Positions 41,164-52,669 of a stretch of 64,000 bases of DNA are shown here, one piece after another; the first letter of the stretch is position 1, and every line of letters begins with the position of its first letter. The position numbers and the translations under genes were made by a program. Where the stretch lies: assembly GCA_017893485.1 (NCBI GenBank), contig CM030363.1, positions 85,949,730 to 86,013,729 on the forward strand, read 5' to 3'. The notes beneath the pieces are model-generated. The model made no database searches and was not told where the DNA came from. It worked only from the letters and a program-made list of their open reading frames with translations. The DNA is from Hemerocallis citrina. Lineage: Eukaryota > Streptophyta > Magnoliopsida > Asparagales > Asphodelaceae.

Positions 41164-43754
41164 GCGAACTCTATCTTAATGGAATGAAAGCTGTCGTATT
41201 GTTTGATACTGGATCCTCTCATACTTTTGTGTCTCCAAAGTTTGCTAAAGTGTTGGGAGTTGAACCGAAGATTTTCCCAGGCAAGATCTTATCAGTAGCT
41301 ACTCCGTCAGGGGAAACTTTAACCACTGATCGGTATTATGCTGATTGCGAGATTGTGATTGGGGATAGAATCTTTGGCATTGATCTGATCGAACTAACTA
41401 TCTTGGGAGTCGATGTTATCATTGGCATTGATTGGATGTCGGTGTACAGTGCAAGCATCGAGTGTAAGGCCAAGACGGTGACAGTGAAGGCTCCAGGTGG
41501 ACCTGAAGTCGTGTTCCAAGGGAAGCGGAAATGTTCTAAGCTGGTGGCAACTATCCGCAAGGAAGAGACTCCTGTGGAAGTGCAAGGGATTCGTGTGGTT
41601 CGGGACTATCCGACTGTGTTCTTGGAAGATTTTCCTGGGTTACCTCCGCATCGTGATGTAGAGTTCAGCATCACTGTTCAACCGGGAAGTGCACCCATTT
41701 CTAAGGCACCTTATAGGATGGCTCCAGTGGAACAGGATGAGGTGAAACGGCAAATTGAGGAACTATTGGGAAAAGGCTTTATTCAACCTAGTGCGTCACC
41801 TTGGGGAGCACCAGTGCTTTTGGTAAAGAAGAAGGATGGATCGATGAGAATGTGCATCGATTACCGAGAGCTGAATAAGGTCACTGTTCAGAATAAGTAT
41901 CCGATTCCTCGAATTGATGACTTGTTCGATCGTCTACAAGGAGCAGCTGTATTCTCCAAAATAGATCTTCGATCAGGTTACCACCAAGTTCGAGTGAAAG
42001 CTGAAGATGTGCATAAGACTGCATTTAGAACTCGGCATGGGCATTACGAATTCTTAGTTATGCCATTCGGAGTGACGAATGCACCTGCAATCTTCATGGA
42101 CTTGATGAACAGAGTTCTGAGGCCGTTTATTGATTCTTTCGTCGTGGTGTTTATCGACGATATTCTCGTGTACTCCAAGTCAGAGGAGGAGCACACTGAG
42201 CATCTGGCAGCAGTGTTGCAGAAGCTGGAAGAGCAGCAGTTGTATGCCAAGTTATCCAAGTGTGATTTCTGGAAATCTGAAGTGGCATTCCTAGGTCACA
42301 TCCTTTCTAAGGAGGGAGTGGCAACTGATCCTCAGAAGATAGAGGCAGTGAGAGATTGGGCGAGGCCTACTACAGTGAAAGAAGTCAGAAGTTTCCTTGG
42401 GATGACTGGATATTATCGGAGATTCATTCAAGGTTATGCTCAGATAGCTGTACCGCTTACAGGGCTGACCAAGAAGAATGTGAGCTTCAAGTGGACCGAG
42501 CAATGTGAGGCGAGCTTTCAGGAGTTGAAAGATAGACTGACTACTGCACCTATTTTGGCTTTGCCTAGAGCTGGTGTTGAGTATGACGTTTATAGCGATG
42601 CTTCACATCGAGGGCTTGGTTGTGTCTTAATGCAAGAAGGAAGAGTAATCGCTTATGGGTCTAGGCAACTACGACCACATGAGAAGAATTACCCGACTCA
42701 TAATCTAGAGTTGGCTGCGATTATCTTTGCCTTGAAGCAATGGAGGCACTACGTGTACGGTGAGAAGTTGAATATGTACACGGATCACAAGAGCTTGAAG
42801 TATATATATCAGCAGAGGGATCTCAATTTGAGACAGCGGAGATGGTTGGAAGTGCTCGAGGATATGCGACCTGAGATCAAGTATCATCCCGGAAAGGCTA
42901 ATGTTGTTGCTGATGCACTTAGCCGCAAGAGCAGTTTGGCCTGTTTGATTACGACTCAGAGGCATCTGATTGAGGAGCTGGACCGAGCTGGTATTGAGGT
43001 GGTCTTGCAAGGATTGGGAGCATCATTGGCTCAGTTGAGGCTTCAGCCTACTTTGAATGCCAGGATCATTGCAAGTCAGGAGGCTGATGCTGATATCTTG
43101 GGGATGAAGGAGCAGGTTGGTGCTGGCAGGTTGCCCGGATTTCAAATCAGGGATGGAGTGCTGTGGTTCGGAGACAGGCTGTGCGTTCCAAATCAGGCGG
43201 ACCTGAAAGAGAGTATTCTTCAGGAGGCGCATGCTACTCTTTTGTCGGTACATCCTGGGAGTACTAAGATGTACAAAGACATCAAGCAGCATTTCTGGTG
43301 GTCAGGTTTGAAGCGGGATGTGGCTGAATTTGTCGCGAAGTGTGAGGTTTGTCAGCAAGTTAAAGCCGAAAATCAGAGACCCGGAGGTCTATTACAGCCG
43401 TTACCTATTCCGGAATGGAAGTGGGATAACATCAGTATGGATTTCATCACGGGATTGCCTAAGAGTCCTAAAGGCAATGATGCAATTTGGGTTATAGTCG
43501 ATCGACTTACCAAGTCCGCTCACTTTTTGGCGATGAAACTCACTGCTTCGATGGACAAGTTGGCTGAGATGTATGTTGGTGAGATTGTCCGACTTCATGG
43601 CGTTCCTTCGACTATTGTGTCTGATCGAGATGCGCGGTTTACTTCGCATTTCTGGAGGAGTCTTCAGACGGCTTTGGGGTACCAAGACAGATTTCAGCAC
43701 TGCTTTTCATCCGCAAACCGATGGGCAGACCGGGAAAGTCAATCGTATTCTTGA
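41127..43754 (+). CDS. pol: Pol: protease, reverse transcriptase, RNase H, integrase (frameshifted)
   Basis: Same frame as gag, open from just after the gag TAG. There is no good ATG at its start, so it must be made as a Gag-Pol fusion. Numbering from 41127: protease active site [10 protein letters not shown] (Asp27); RT with [10 protein letters not shown] and the FIDD catalytic box (342-345, 42150-42161); RNase H start [11 protein letters not shown] (Asp491); integrase zinc region (His702 to the CEVC cysteines near 740); integrase core Asp772 (SMDF) and Asp833 (VSDRD). At 43676-43679 a GGGG run (GGG in copy A) shifts the frame, and the last residues before 43754 are missense. Protease, RT and RNase H look intact. 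Confidence 0.95.
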   Translation: MRLLCNDVYYVTGELYLNGMKAVVLFDTGSSHTFVSPKFAKVLGVEPKIFPGKILSVATPSGETLTTDRYYADCEIVIGDRIFGIDLIELTILGVDVIIGIDWMSVYSASIECKAKTVTVKAPGGPEVVFQGKRKCSKLVATIRKEETPVEVQGIRVVRDYPTVFLEDFPGLPPHRDVEFSITVQPGSAPISKAPYRMAPVEQDEVKRQIEELLGKGFIQPSASPWGAPVLLVKKKDGSMRMCIDYRELNKVTVQNKYPIPRIDDLFDRLQGAAVFSKIDLRSGYHQVRVKAEDVHKTAFRTRHGHYEFLVMPFGVTNAPAIFMDLMNRVLRPFIDSFVVVFIDDILVYSKSEEEHTEHLAAVLQKLEEQQLYAKLSKCDFWKSEVAFLGHILSKEGVATDPQKIEAVRDWARPTTVKEVRSFLGMTGYYRRFIQGYAQIAVPLTGLTKKNVSFKWTEQCEASFQELKDRLTTAPILALPRAGVEYDVYSDASHRGLGCVLMQEGRVIAYGSRQLRPHEKNYPTHNLELAAIIFALKQWRHYVYGEKLNMYTDHKSLKYIYQQRDLNLRQRRWLEVLEDMRPEIKYHPGKANVVADALSRKSSLACLITTQRHLIEELDRAGIEVVLQGLGASLAQLRLQPTLNARIIASQEADADILGMKEQVGAGRLPGFQIRDGVLWFGDRLCVPNQADLKESILQEAHATLLSVHPGSTKMYKDIKQHFWWSGLKRDVAEFVAKCEVCQQVKAENQRPGGLLQPLPIPEWKWDNISMDFITGLPKSPKGNDAIWVIVDRLTKSAHFLAMKLTASMDKLAEMYVGEIVRLHGVPSTIVSDRDARFTSHFWRSLQTALGYQDRFQHCFSSANRWADRESQSYS

Positions 43755-44478
43755 GGATATGCTGCGGTGTTGTATACTAGACTTTGGAGGCAGTTGGGAA
43801 AGGCATTTACCCTTGGTGGAGTTTGCCTACAACAACAGTTTTCAGGCCAGTATTGGGATGGCGCCGTACGAAGCTCTGTATGGCAGGAAGTGCAGGACTC
43901 CTGTCTGTTGGTATGAAGTTGGGGAGCGTCAGTTGTTTGGTCCTGAGCTTGTACAACTGACTTCTGAGAAGATTGATCTGATCAGGAAAAGGTTGGTGGA
44001 AGCTCAGAGCAGGCAGAAAAGCTATGCAGACAACCGGCGAAGGGACCTTGAGTTTGAGGTTGGTGACTTCGTCTTCCTGAAGGTATCACCCAGCAAAGGT
44101 GTGGTTCGTTTTGGCAAAGGCGGGAAGTTAGCCCTGAGGTTTATAGGCCCGTATAAGATATTGAAAAGGAACGGGAAAACTGCTTACCGGCTTGAATTAC
44201 CGGAAGAGTTGTCTCAGGTGCACAATGTCTTTCATGTGTCTATGCTGAGAGGTTATATTCCGGACCCGAGTCATCATTTGCCTGAAGTGCCGGAAGGTTT
44301 GCAGTTAGACCTGAATTACATCGAGTCTCCTGTTGAGATCGTTGACCGTAGGGAGAAAGTCTTGAGGAATAAGACGATACCGATGGTCAAGGTAGTCTGG
44401 AGAAACCACTTGGTTGAAGAGGCTACTTGGGAATCTGAGGAGAGGATGTTGAAGGACTATCCTGAGCTTTTTGCTTGA
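43680..44478 (+). pseudogene. pol: Pol continuation: end of integrase core, C-terminal domain, chromodomain
   Basis: After the one-base insertion the protein continues in the next frame: [12 protein letters not shown]..., then the integrase C-terminal GPY/F region (FIGPYKILKRNGKTAYRLELP), then a chromodomain (PVEIVDRREKVLRNK ... VVWRNHLVEEATWE) to ...YPELFA. The third catalytic acid of the DD35E triad is Gly here (codon 43732-43734, QTGKVN) but Glu in copy A (QTERVN). Chromodomains steer integration to particular chromatin. Confidence 0.93.
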
Positions 44479-44546
44479 TTGTATTTTTGTATCTTTATTT
44501 CTTGTTGAGTGTGTTGTATTTTGTTTGTTCTCTCGCTCTTGATTGT

Positions 44547-44582
44547 AGTTCCGGGGACGGAACTATTCTAAGGAGGGAGTGC
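44547..44582 (+). promoter_or_regulatory. Pre-PPT hairpin and polypurine tract, copy B
   Basis: AGTTCCG (44547-44553) / CGGAACT (44558-44564) around GGGA, then AAGGAGGGAGTGC (44570-44582) abutting the LTR. Confidence 0.82.
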
Positions 44583-47500
44583 TGTAATACCCTGATTTTT
44601 CAATTAATGAAAAATTATTTATTTTGCACGTGTTGTGCACGTGCAATATTTTGTTTGAATTATTTTATCATAATGTGTATAATTATTTAAGATATTTTTC
44701 TCAAATTATTTTAGTACAAAAGCCTTTCTTTAAAAGACTTCTTTGATTTAATTAAAAAGCCTTTTCTTTAAAAGCCCAAAAGTATTTTATTTTATTTTAT
44801 TTTTTATTTTTATAAACTAGTTTTGGCCCACAAAGAAAGCCCATGAATTAAGTTATTTTAATTAAACTTGTCATGTAGAAGAATTTTTTTAACAAATATA
44901 TTTTTATACAATTTTAGAATGTACAAATTTGGCCTAGTTGCATGCACGTGCACTACATGTACACGTGCATTGCACACTTCATTTTGGTGGCCGGGTAGCA
45001 TTCTTTGGAGGGAAATTTGGATTTTTTGGGTGTGGAGAACATGGGGGGTAGTTTCAAGGAGGTGGGTAGTTCTTCTAACTCCTACTTTGATCTAAGCCCT
45101 TCATTTTACAACCACCGAGACAATCTTGGCCCTCCATTTCACTCATCTTTGAGTATAAATACCCCCCCTTCTCATGGCTAATTTTTCATATGCAAAGTAT
45201 AATTTCTAAAGCTATAGTATTATAATTGTGTGAGTTATAAAAGATAAGAGAGTGTGTGGTTTCTTTTGGTTGCTTGGAGTGGCCGGCATCAAGGATGGGG
45301 AAGCATTCGGCTTGGGAAGCATTCGGCTAGGACTTGGAAGCTTGGAGTGGTGCACTCTTTTGGCTAGGAGGAGGTGTTCTCATCTACTAGGACTTGTTGC
45401 CTTTTGTGTTTCTCTCCATTAAGGTGGGTAAAATATTTCATATTTCTAATGTAGGATCCATGCTAATTTTATTGTCAACACTATACATGGAAAATACTAA
45501 TAAGAGTCCACTCTAATTAAAAAGTTAGTATATGGATGGATTGGAATGATGTGATTAATTTTGTATGTGAAATTCTAGCATGAAATTAAACTATATGTAG
45601 CACTTTCCATGATTGTTAGTTTAATTGAATAATAATGCAATATGGCTAGTATGATGTGTGAAAATCTCCATTAATTGCTTGTAAATTGTATGGTTGAAAC
45701 ATGTCAATTGATTAAGATAATGACACACTATGAAATTTGAATAGAAAGTATATTGAATGCTTGAGTGATGAGTATGTTAAATTCATGAGTAGAAGTACAT
45801 TTGTGGCATAAATGAACCAATGAAATTGCTTGTTGTCATCAAAATAGAAATACCCAAAAATGAGTAATTTTGAGTTTTACCTATTCATATGCTCATGAAT
45901 CCTTTTGCTAATATGAGTATGGGAAAATCCAAAGATGTATGTGGTGTGAAGATAGATTAATAAACAGTAAATTATTATAGGAAACTTGGGAATAAAAGAG
46001 ATTAGAAGACCAACTGATTTTTTTCAATGTCGAAATAGTCTTTATGAACAAATTATTAGTTTGGGTGGAAAAATTATGTTTTTAGTACAAAAAATTATTT
46101 TATACTTACTGGTATGAAGATCAGTCAAGGGAGATTAAATCTGGAATTTTTCAGTGGTTTGTATAAAGGCAATATGAACCAAATTGATTTGAACATCGAG
46201 TTGTTTTCTAAAACAGTGCGAATATGAAACATATAGACTTTAACTCAGTACTGTGACAACCTGAGCCAGTGGCTCAGGCGGTCTTCGACTGCGTTCGGTT
46301 TCCCTGAGCGGCGCGGTTCGAAACCCGGCCTTCACCATCTTTTTACCCAAACTGTGTATATATGTATATAGGACTGCGAATTGACAGCACATACACCTAT
46401 TTCGCCCTCTTCTAATCGCTAGCACACGTTGGCCTGTTGGCGGGTGCTCTGGGCTCTTTCTCTACCGTGCTGGGTTCGATTCCTCCCTTTAGCACTTTAT
46501 AAAAAATATTTTTTTGTGAGATTGTGATGTCCAAAAAATGTGAGAAAAATATGGTAATTTTCATAAAAATACAAGGAATTTTATGGGATTGAGTTGGGTA
46601 TTATTTGAAGAAAATATAATGTAGTCTGTGAACAAATAGTATAATTAAAGCTATGGTTCTAAGACACCTACTTATGGAAATTTTCAGTTTATAAAGATAT
46701 ATTGAAATGGACTTATTAGAAAGTAATTGACAAAGAATTTTGTGGTGTGACATGATGTTATTAATTCTCACTTGAGGATATTGTGTAAAATGTGAAGTAT
46801 GAGTGTTTAATTATGAAGTGCATGAGTCCATTGTATGATATTTGAATTTAGAAATCATATTGATGAAATTGTTGGCCATGAATATGAATTTTCATGAGTT
46901 ATAAGTATTCACTATGGACTTGTGAATAAAGTGTAATCATGAATAAGAAAGAATGTGAAAATGTGACATGAAAGTGGTTATGACTTAAAGATTGTGAAAT
47001 GAAATTTGAAATAGAGTAGCTAAGTCTCCCCGGCATCGAGAAATGAAATAAAATGAAATTAGACCAAGGTTGGTCGTGATGAAATGAATGAATAAGTCCG
47101 GTTGATGGAGAGGCTAACTCTAGAGATTAATTTTGTTCATGATTTTTAATAAAACTAAGGACTAGTGCATAATGAAGACGTGATGAAAGTAAGAGAAAAA
47201 CACTGAGTATGAGGGCCCTGGGTAGCGGCGAGAGCGTATCCCAGGAATTCCCATGACGAGTCTGGGTGAGGATACTGTTCCAGAGTACCGTCCCAGTGGC
47301 GACGCTCGTGGGATGTTTGAAGACTACGGGTGGTGTCATGTTTATGGTGAGAGCGTATCCCAGGAATTCCCATGATGCGTCTGGGTGAGGATACTACTCC
47401 AGAGTGCCTAAACATGAGTTCGTAGGTCAGATAACATCTAGGATACTTACCGTAATTACAGTAGTAGATTAGATCATAACGGGGGATTGAACCCTATAAA

Positions 47501-48019
47501 GATGAAGAACGAATAAGGGCTTGCCCTCGGACCTATGTAGTATGGGATGCATAGAATCCGAACAAGTGTGCATTAGTGTCATGTAACATAATTAACTGCA
47601 TTAAGGATTAAGTGCACAATCACAACACGACATCAATAGGGTAGTCCCTTTAGTATAAAATGTGACAAGTTTGTGGTTGCTAAATATGAAATGTTAAGTT
47701 ATACTATTTCCGGCATAGAGAGGATGGCCGTGTATAATGATCGTCGGTTGAATAAACTGACGTACCCACAGTCTGACATGCAGGTAAATGTTATGCTAAA
47801 GATTAAAGAAGATTTGGATGCTTAAAGATTATATCAAGCTGTTGTACTTGTATTTAATTGTTGTATTTTACTTCCGCTGTGCAAAAGAAAGATGTAATTA
47901 TGATGTAATCTCTGATGTATGATGAAAAGTTTTAATTTCCCTGTAAAAGTGTACTAAGAAAGTGAAAAGATCCTGTAGAACATCTCGAATTCAGTGTAAT
48001 TGGGATTCGGGGCGTTACA
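44583..48019 (+). repeat. 3' LTR of chromovirus copy B
   Basis: 3437 bp, colinear with the 5' LTR. TATAAATA at 45154-45161, donor-like AAG|GTGGGTAA at 45423/45424, tRNA-like modules with B-boxes at 46315-46325 and 46473-46483, and the conserved block near 47474-47580. It retains 66 bp (about 46688-46753) deleted from the 5' LTR. Confidence 0.95.
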
Positions 48020-48134
48020 TGCACAGTCGGTATGATTCGAACCTAGTTGTTCTGATACCATGTGGAAAACCATACCAATAGACAAAACTCTGAAGTTGTG
48101 GTAAGGGTGAGAGTTTACTATTTATATTCTCACA
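48020..48134 (-). mobile_element. TRIM-like miniature LTR element, 5' part (LTR 48061-48134, PBS 48051-48060)
   Basis: On the minus strand the 74-bp LTR (TGTGAGAATATAAATAG ... TTTTCCACA) is followed directly by TGGTATCAGA, the initiator tRNA-Met primer site. TATAAATA inside such a short LTR is typical of TRIM/SMART elements. The other end is at 35815-35979. Confidence 0.7.
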
Positions 48135-48161
48135 CAGAGAATGCATTGGTTAGCAACTACC

Positions 48162-49032
48162 CAGGCCCGACCCTGAACATGTGCGACCTATGCGGTCGCA
48201 CAGGGCCTACAATTCAGGGTCGGGACTGCGGCCCATATGAATTAAGCCTACCTAACAAATCAAGCCCATAAAGTAAAGTCCAACTAGCAAATCAATTAAT
48301 TCTAATTTACGAGTCAACTAATAGTTGTAAGTTTGTAACTAAAGACTAAAAGCTCGTTAACAGCTGTTAATTTAATTACCGCCTTTTCTCGCGGATTCCC
48401 AACGCAACAAATTCTTTACATTATAAAAGCTAATCCAAATCAATCAAGCCCTTCTATTATTCTTCTCTCCCAAAATAATTAAATAAATAAATTGAAGCCC
48501 CTCTATTTATTCTCCAAAAGCTCAAGCCCTCCAGTAATCAAAGTTGGAACTTGTAAATATGGTTTCCAACAAAAAAGTTACTATTACAAATACTTCATTT
48601 TTTGAAAGAATATAATACAGCTATTCTAGTTTCCTAATTAACAAAAAAAATTCATTAATTTGTATAGGAATACAAAATGGCAAAAAAAACCTATTCTACT
48701 TCTCCAACATGTTATTGTACTGTTTTATGTTTTTTCTTGTTTTTTTTTTCCTCATAGAATTTATAGAAGATGCTAGAATTTTGGAGAGACTGAAAATTTT
48801 TAAAGATACTAAAAGGTTTTGCAAATTTAAAAGGTATTTTTCAAATGAATTCATATTAAAGTTTAAAGGTATAAAATGTACGCTACTCATATTTTTCAAC
48901 TGAATTCGTATAATATATAAATATATATATATGACGTGGTAACCAAAATAAAGTAAAATTAGTATTACAATATATAAAGACGAAGATCCATTTTTCTTTT
49001 TCCGCACAAGACCCTATAAATGACTGGTCCTG
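48162..49032. mobile_element. hAT-like non-autonomous element, 871 bp
   Basis: Flanks CAACTACC (48154-48161) and CAACTATC (49033-49040) match at seven of eight bases. Ends are CAGGCCCGACC and (reverse complement) CAGGACCAGTC, so the terminal repeats are weak. Just inside the left end is a nested palindrome: CCCGACCCTGAA (48166-48177) with TTCAGGGTCGGG (48213-48224), and TGTGCGACC (48180-48188) with GGTCGCACA (48194-48202). The rest is AT-rich with no transposase. Confidence 0.55.
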
Positions 49033-49040
49033 CAACTATC

Positions 49041-49737
49041 TAGAGTGTTATAGAAGGTCCGGTGATATGCGGATGCAAGCATACTGCGTAGACCACATAT
49101 GCAGTGGAGGTCATGATGAAGGAATGAGCTGATGTGTAACTGTATATTTGATATACCACTCGATACCCATTTTGGGTGTCACCGTCAATATCTGCTTTCT
49201 CAGGACAAGTTAAATGAGCTATTGTATACATCATGATTTTGTCAATTATAAATCATTGAGGTGAACTTACTAGTTGGTTGTTTTCCCTAAATCCCAAATT
49301 TGCTAGCTCCATGAGATTCCATGCAAGAGGATGATTATGTTCCAACTTCCATGAGTTTTTCTTGAGACTCAAAGCTTCCAACATCAGTTACATGCTGCCA
49401 TATATTTGATACACCGTTGATACCTTTTCGAGTGTCACCATCGATATCTGCTTTTCTAGGACAAGTAAAATGAGCTTTTGTATACATTAGATTTTGTGAA
49501 TTATAAATAATTTGGGTGAAGTTACCAGTTAGTTGGTTTCCCTAGATTCCCAAATTTGCTACCTCCGCAGAGCAAGAGGCAATAAGATGATTAAGTTTTA
49601 TAAATTGTCTTGAGGCTCGAAGCTTCGAACATCAATTGCATGCATGAATTATCTTTTTTATTTCTATAAGTTAGGAGCCAAAAGCTAAGAAGCATGGCAT
49701 TTCTATTTGAAGGTTGTTTTGTGTTGGATATGTATTA
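49041..49737. repeat. Diverged direct duplication of about 255 bp, no gene called
   Basis: About 49147-49320 and 49400-49565 are similar throughout (ATATTTGATA(T/C)ACC, GTGTCACC(G/A)TC, AATATCTGCTT, GGACAAGT, CCCAAATTTGCTA). On the minus strand parts translate without stops (for example YTIAHLTCPEKADIDGDT), and one copy has a donor-like GTAAGT, so this may be duplicated exons of an old gene. I do not recognise the protein. Confidence 0.5.
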
Positions 49738-49745
49738 GACACAAA

Positions 49746-51287
49746 CAGTGGCGGAGCCAGGATTTTCATCCACCGGGAGCGAAATCATAAGAATAAAAAA
49801 ATTGGCATTAGACAAGTTGGGTATGGATATTTGTGATTTCCATCTTAATTTAGTTGCTACTGACAACTTCGGTATGGAAATTTGCTATTTTCAATCAAAT
49901 AAATGGAATGGAGTTTCATCTTCTTCACAAAGTTATTTGTTCTTGCCGCTCTCTTCTACAAGTTTGGAGTTCAAATAAAGTGCACCATTAAACCTAATCT
50001 GTGTATTACATATATAAAATGCACTATCAAACCTAAATATCTTATAAGAATAATGCATATACACAATTACAAGGTGGAACTGTTAGATACAAGGGGCAAG
50101 GGAGAAATGTTGAAAACTGGCAATATAAAAAGCCCTCTTTCTAGATATTCATTCTAACTTCAAAACAGAAACAAATTAATACCTAATCCATTCACAACAA
50201 ACTAATTATATTGAGCCATATGATGATGATCATGTAAACGAAGACCTTTCTATCCTGAAACAATGTATATCAAATGATGGGAAACTGATCTTTAGACGCT
50301 TGCTTTGGATCTTCATGTCGAAGAACAACATCTTATATGCCTCACACGACAACAATTTAAGTAGGACGAAGCAGACACCGAGACACGAAGTGTACATGGT
50401 TCAAGGTTATTTATCATCAATAGTGACTTCCTAATTTATGCATTGAGCAAGCCACGGAACATCCAAACCATAGCAAAAATTTACATGAATCTAAACTTTC
50501 AACCTATGATGAGATGAATCCTAATGAAAATTAACAACAAACTTACTAAAAGAGCCTTTATTTGCTAGCTATTGTGTGCAAAAAACTCCGTATGTTTTTT
50601 TTAATCTCTCTAGATGAATTCCTTCATCAATATATATATGAGGGTAAGTATGCATGGCCTTAAAAAGGAACGACGGAAAAAAAAGAACAATCTCATGTTA
50701 TCATGAAAAAACCCCACTAATCGCATTCCATCATGAAACAACAAAGAAAAAACAGCGAGGAATTAATGTCAAACCTGAGCTTCAAGTTTGTTTGGAAATT
50801 GGAATTGTCTCAAAAGCCAACAAATCAGGACCAACTCCCACTAGAACTTGCAATCGCCATAGATCTAAAAATGATGGTAACATAGTTACAAATCTAAGAA
50901 TGAGAGATGTAGGGTTTCTGAATTATGGGTTTGGATTGGGAATAGGAGCTAGGGTTTCCGAAGAATGAGAGATCGGATTGGAATTTAGGGCTTGGATTGG
51001 GAGGCTGGGAGCTAAGTTTCGAAGGATAAGGGGAAAGAAGCGAAGAAGAAGGAGAAAGAACAGGAACGGATGAGTCATGCGTGAGTTGGGCTTGGGGCCT
51101 TCGGCCGAAGAAGAGGAGCGGGAAGATGATGTGGTTTTGGGCCGAAAGAGGAGCGGGTGTGCAGATGAGCCAAGATCAGGGGAGCAGGGAATCTATTTTG
51201 AAAAAGTTTTTTGGGCCTACACAAAAGGTCTGGCCAAGTTCAGGGGGAGCGGCCGCTCACCCTCGGCTGGCCGTGCCTCCTGCCCTG
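49746..51287. mobile_element. hAT-like non-autonomous element, 1542 bp, TSD GACACAAA
   Basis: A perfect 8-bp duplication, GACACAAA, lies at 49738-49745 and 51288-51295. The left end CAGTGGCGGAGCCAGGA is a classic plant hAT terminus; the right end (reverse complement CAGGGCAGGAGGCACGG) is a degenerate match. There is no transposase. The right third (50980-51260) is purine-rich and contains a small open stretch of low-complexity composition. Confidence 0.82.
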
Positions 51288-51295
51288 GACACAAA

Positions 51296-52120
51296 TCAAA
51301 TACAACACTAAATATTTTAATGTAGTTTTTACAGGTTAAATTCTGTACAATTTGCAAACTTTTCAGAAGAAGTCAATTAAGGATGATAATTAATGAGCAT
51401 TTGTATAAATATTTGGCTCAACCTAGATATGTCAAATGGTTGGTCCGACCAAATTTGACACGTCCTTGACCTGCTTCTTTAGGTCGTAGATGACACAACA
51501 ATGAAAAAGCGAGTCAGGTGGGTTAATATAATCAGCTGATCGGGCTGGCTGGTACGATATAGTTGGATTGATATGATTAGCTGCCCAACTTGGCACAAAA
51601 TTTGCTAGGCACTTAATTTAACTCTTAATTTAAAACCAAAACTTTTAAAATTGAAGCAAAACCTAAAAAACTTGTGAGGCCTCACCCGAATCAACAAAAG
51701 CCTCACGTTAGCAGAGTTTTTTTTATCCACTAGTCTCTAATATGTTTTGGCGGGTTGGGATTAACCAGAGGTAATATAAACTATACTACCATACTTTTAG
51801 TTGAACCATTAAGGCACACAGATTGCCTAAGCACGACAGGTTCAAGTTTAGACATAAATATTGAGATCTAAAATCATCGGGTCTACTCAAGTGTAGATGA
51901 AGCAGCGTGGGTTAGGTTCGTTCCTAGCTTAGCCTAGTCCCAACCAATGGATATAAGGTTGGGTTTATGCCGGAGCCCATGCCACTGTGTGCCTAGATCT
52001 ATGAGCCCATAAACTAGTCCTATTAGGCTTAAGCCGACACTTTGAAACGGTCGATTCATAACTAATTTTGTGCTTAGTATATTCTGCTATTTCATTGTTT
52101 ACGAATGGAAGTTCCCAACA
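51296..52120. other. Intergenic, no gene seen
   Basis: Stop-rich in all frames. It contains scattered GGCCCA/GGTTGGG fragments like those in the MITE at 52670-53292, suggesting eroded transposon sequence. Confidence 0.6.
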
Positions 52121-52299
52121 TAGTAACAAAGTTCACAAATAATTCATCAAATTCGCAAATTATTCACGAAGAATTCATCAGCCAAATCATTTCGAGATTT
52201 AATCACCAATTCACGTTTAAATCACGCACTTCATGAATTATTCGTGAATTTGGTGGATTATTTGCGAATTCAATGAATTAATCGCTAAGTTTGTTACTA
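52121..52299. mobile_element. Foldback MITE with TA target duplication
   Basis: The two halves (TAGTAACAAAGTTCACAAATAA... and its diverged inverse ending ...TTTGTTACTA) pair over about 60 bp, with repeated ATTCACGAA/TTCGTGAAT words. TA at 52121-52122 and 52298-52299 fits a Tc1/mariner-type (Stowaway-like) MITE of about 175 bp. Confidence 0.65.
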
Positions 52300-52669
52300 T
52301 TTTCATATTTATGAATTTAAATATATATTTACTTAGGTGACGGGTACTAAGATGCACTAAATTTTGTATTTCTTTATTCCCGAACTTTTGCCAAGTTTTT
52401 TTTACTAAATTTTTGTCGATTTCCGAATATTAAATCTTGACGAATTATTCTCGAATTCTGAATTTGTGACTATGGTGCCCAACTGTTGGCCTGTCAGGCT
52501 CGTGGGTCACCCTAAAACCAATATGACTAGTTTATCAGCTCATAGGTCTAGGCACAAAGTGTGTTTGGAGTTGGGCACGAAGTCAACTTTTACATCCATT
52601 AGTTTGGCCACCGCTACCACTTCTACAATTACCAATAGTCTGGTAGTATTGTCTGTAGTACCTTTAATT

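Larger units (their letters stand above)
35980..48019 (+). mobile_element. Complete Ty3 chromovirus (Tekay/Del-like), copy B, TSD TGCAC
   Basis: Perfect 5-bp duplication TGCAC at 35975-35979 and 48020-48024, LTRs of 3372 and 3437 bp, iMet primer site, extra upstream ORF, gag, gag-pol intron-like segment, pol with chromodomain, and PPT. By eye the two LTRs differ by roughly 18 substitutions, a few 1-bp indels and one 66-bp deletion in the 5' LTR (at 38089, with CA microhomology), so insertion is recent. Pol has a frameshift and a catalytic-residue loss in integrase, so the copy is not autonomous now. Confidence 0.96.

Noticed and set aside
48709..49007. Opposing 64- and 103-codon frames
   Set aside because: AT-rich sequence inside the hAT-like element; Lys/Ile/Phe-rich translations with no conserved pattern.
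50654..50968. 104-codon plus-strand frame in the hAT-like element
   Set aside because: Basic, low-complexity composition with no transposase or other motif; could be chance.
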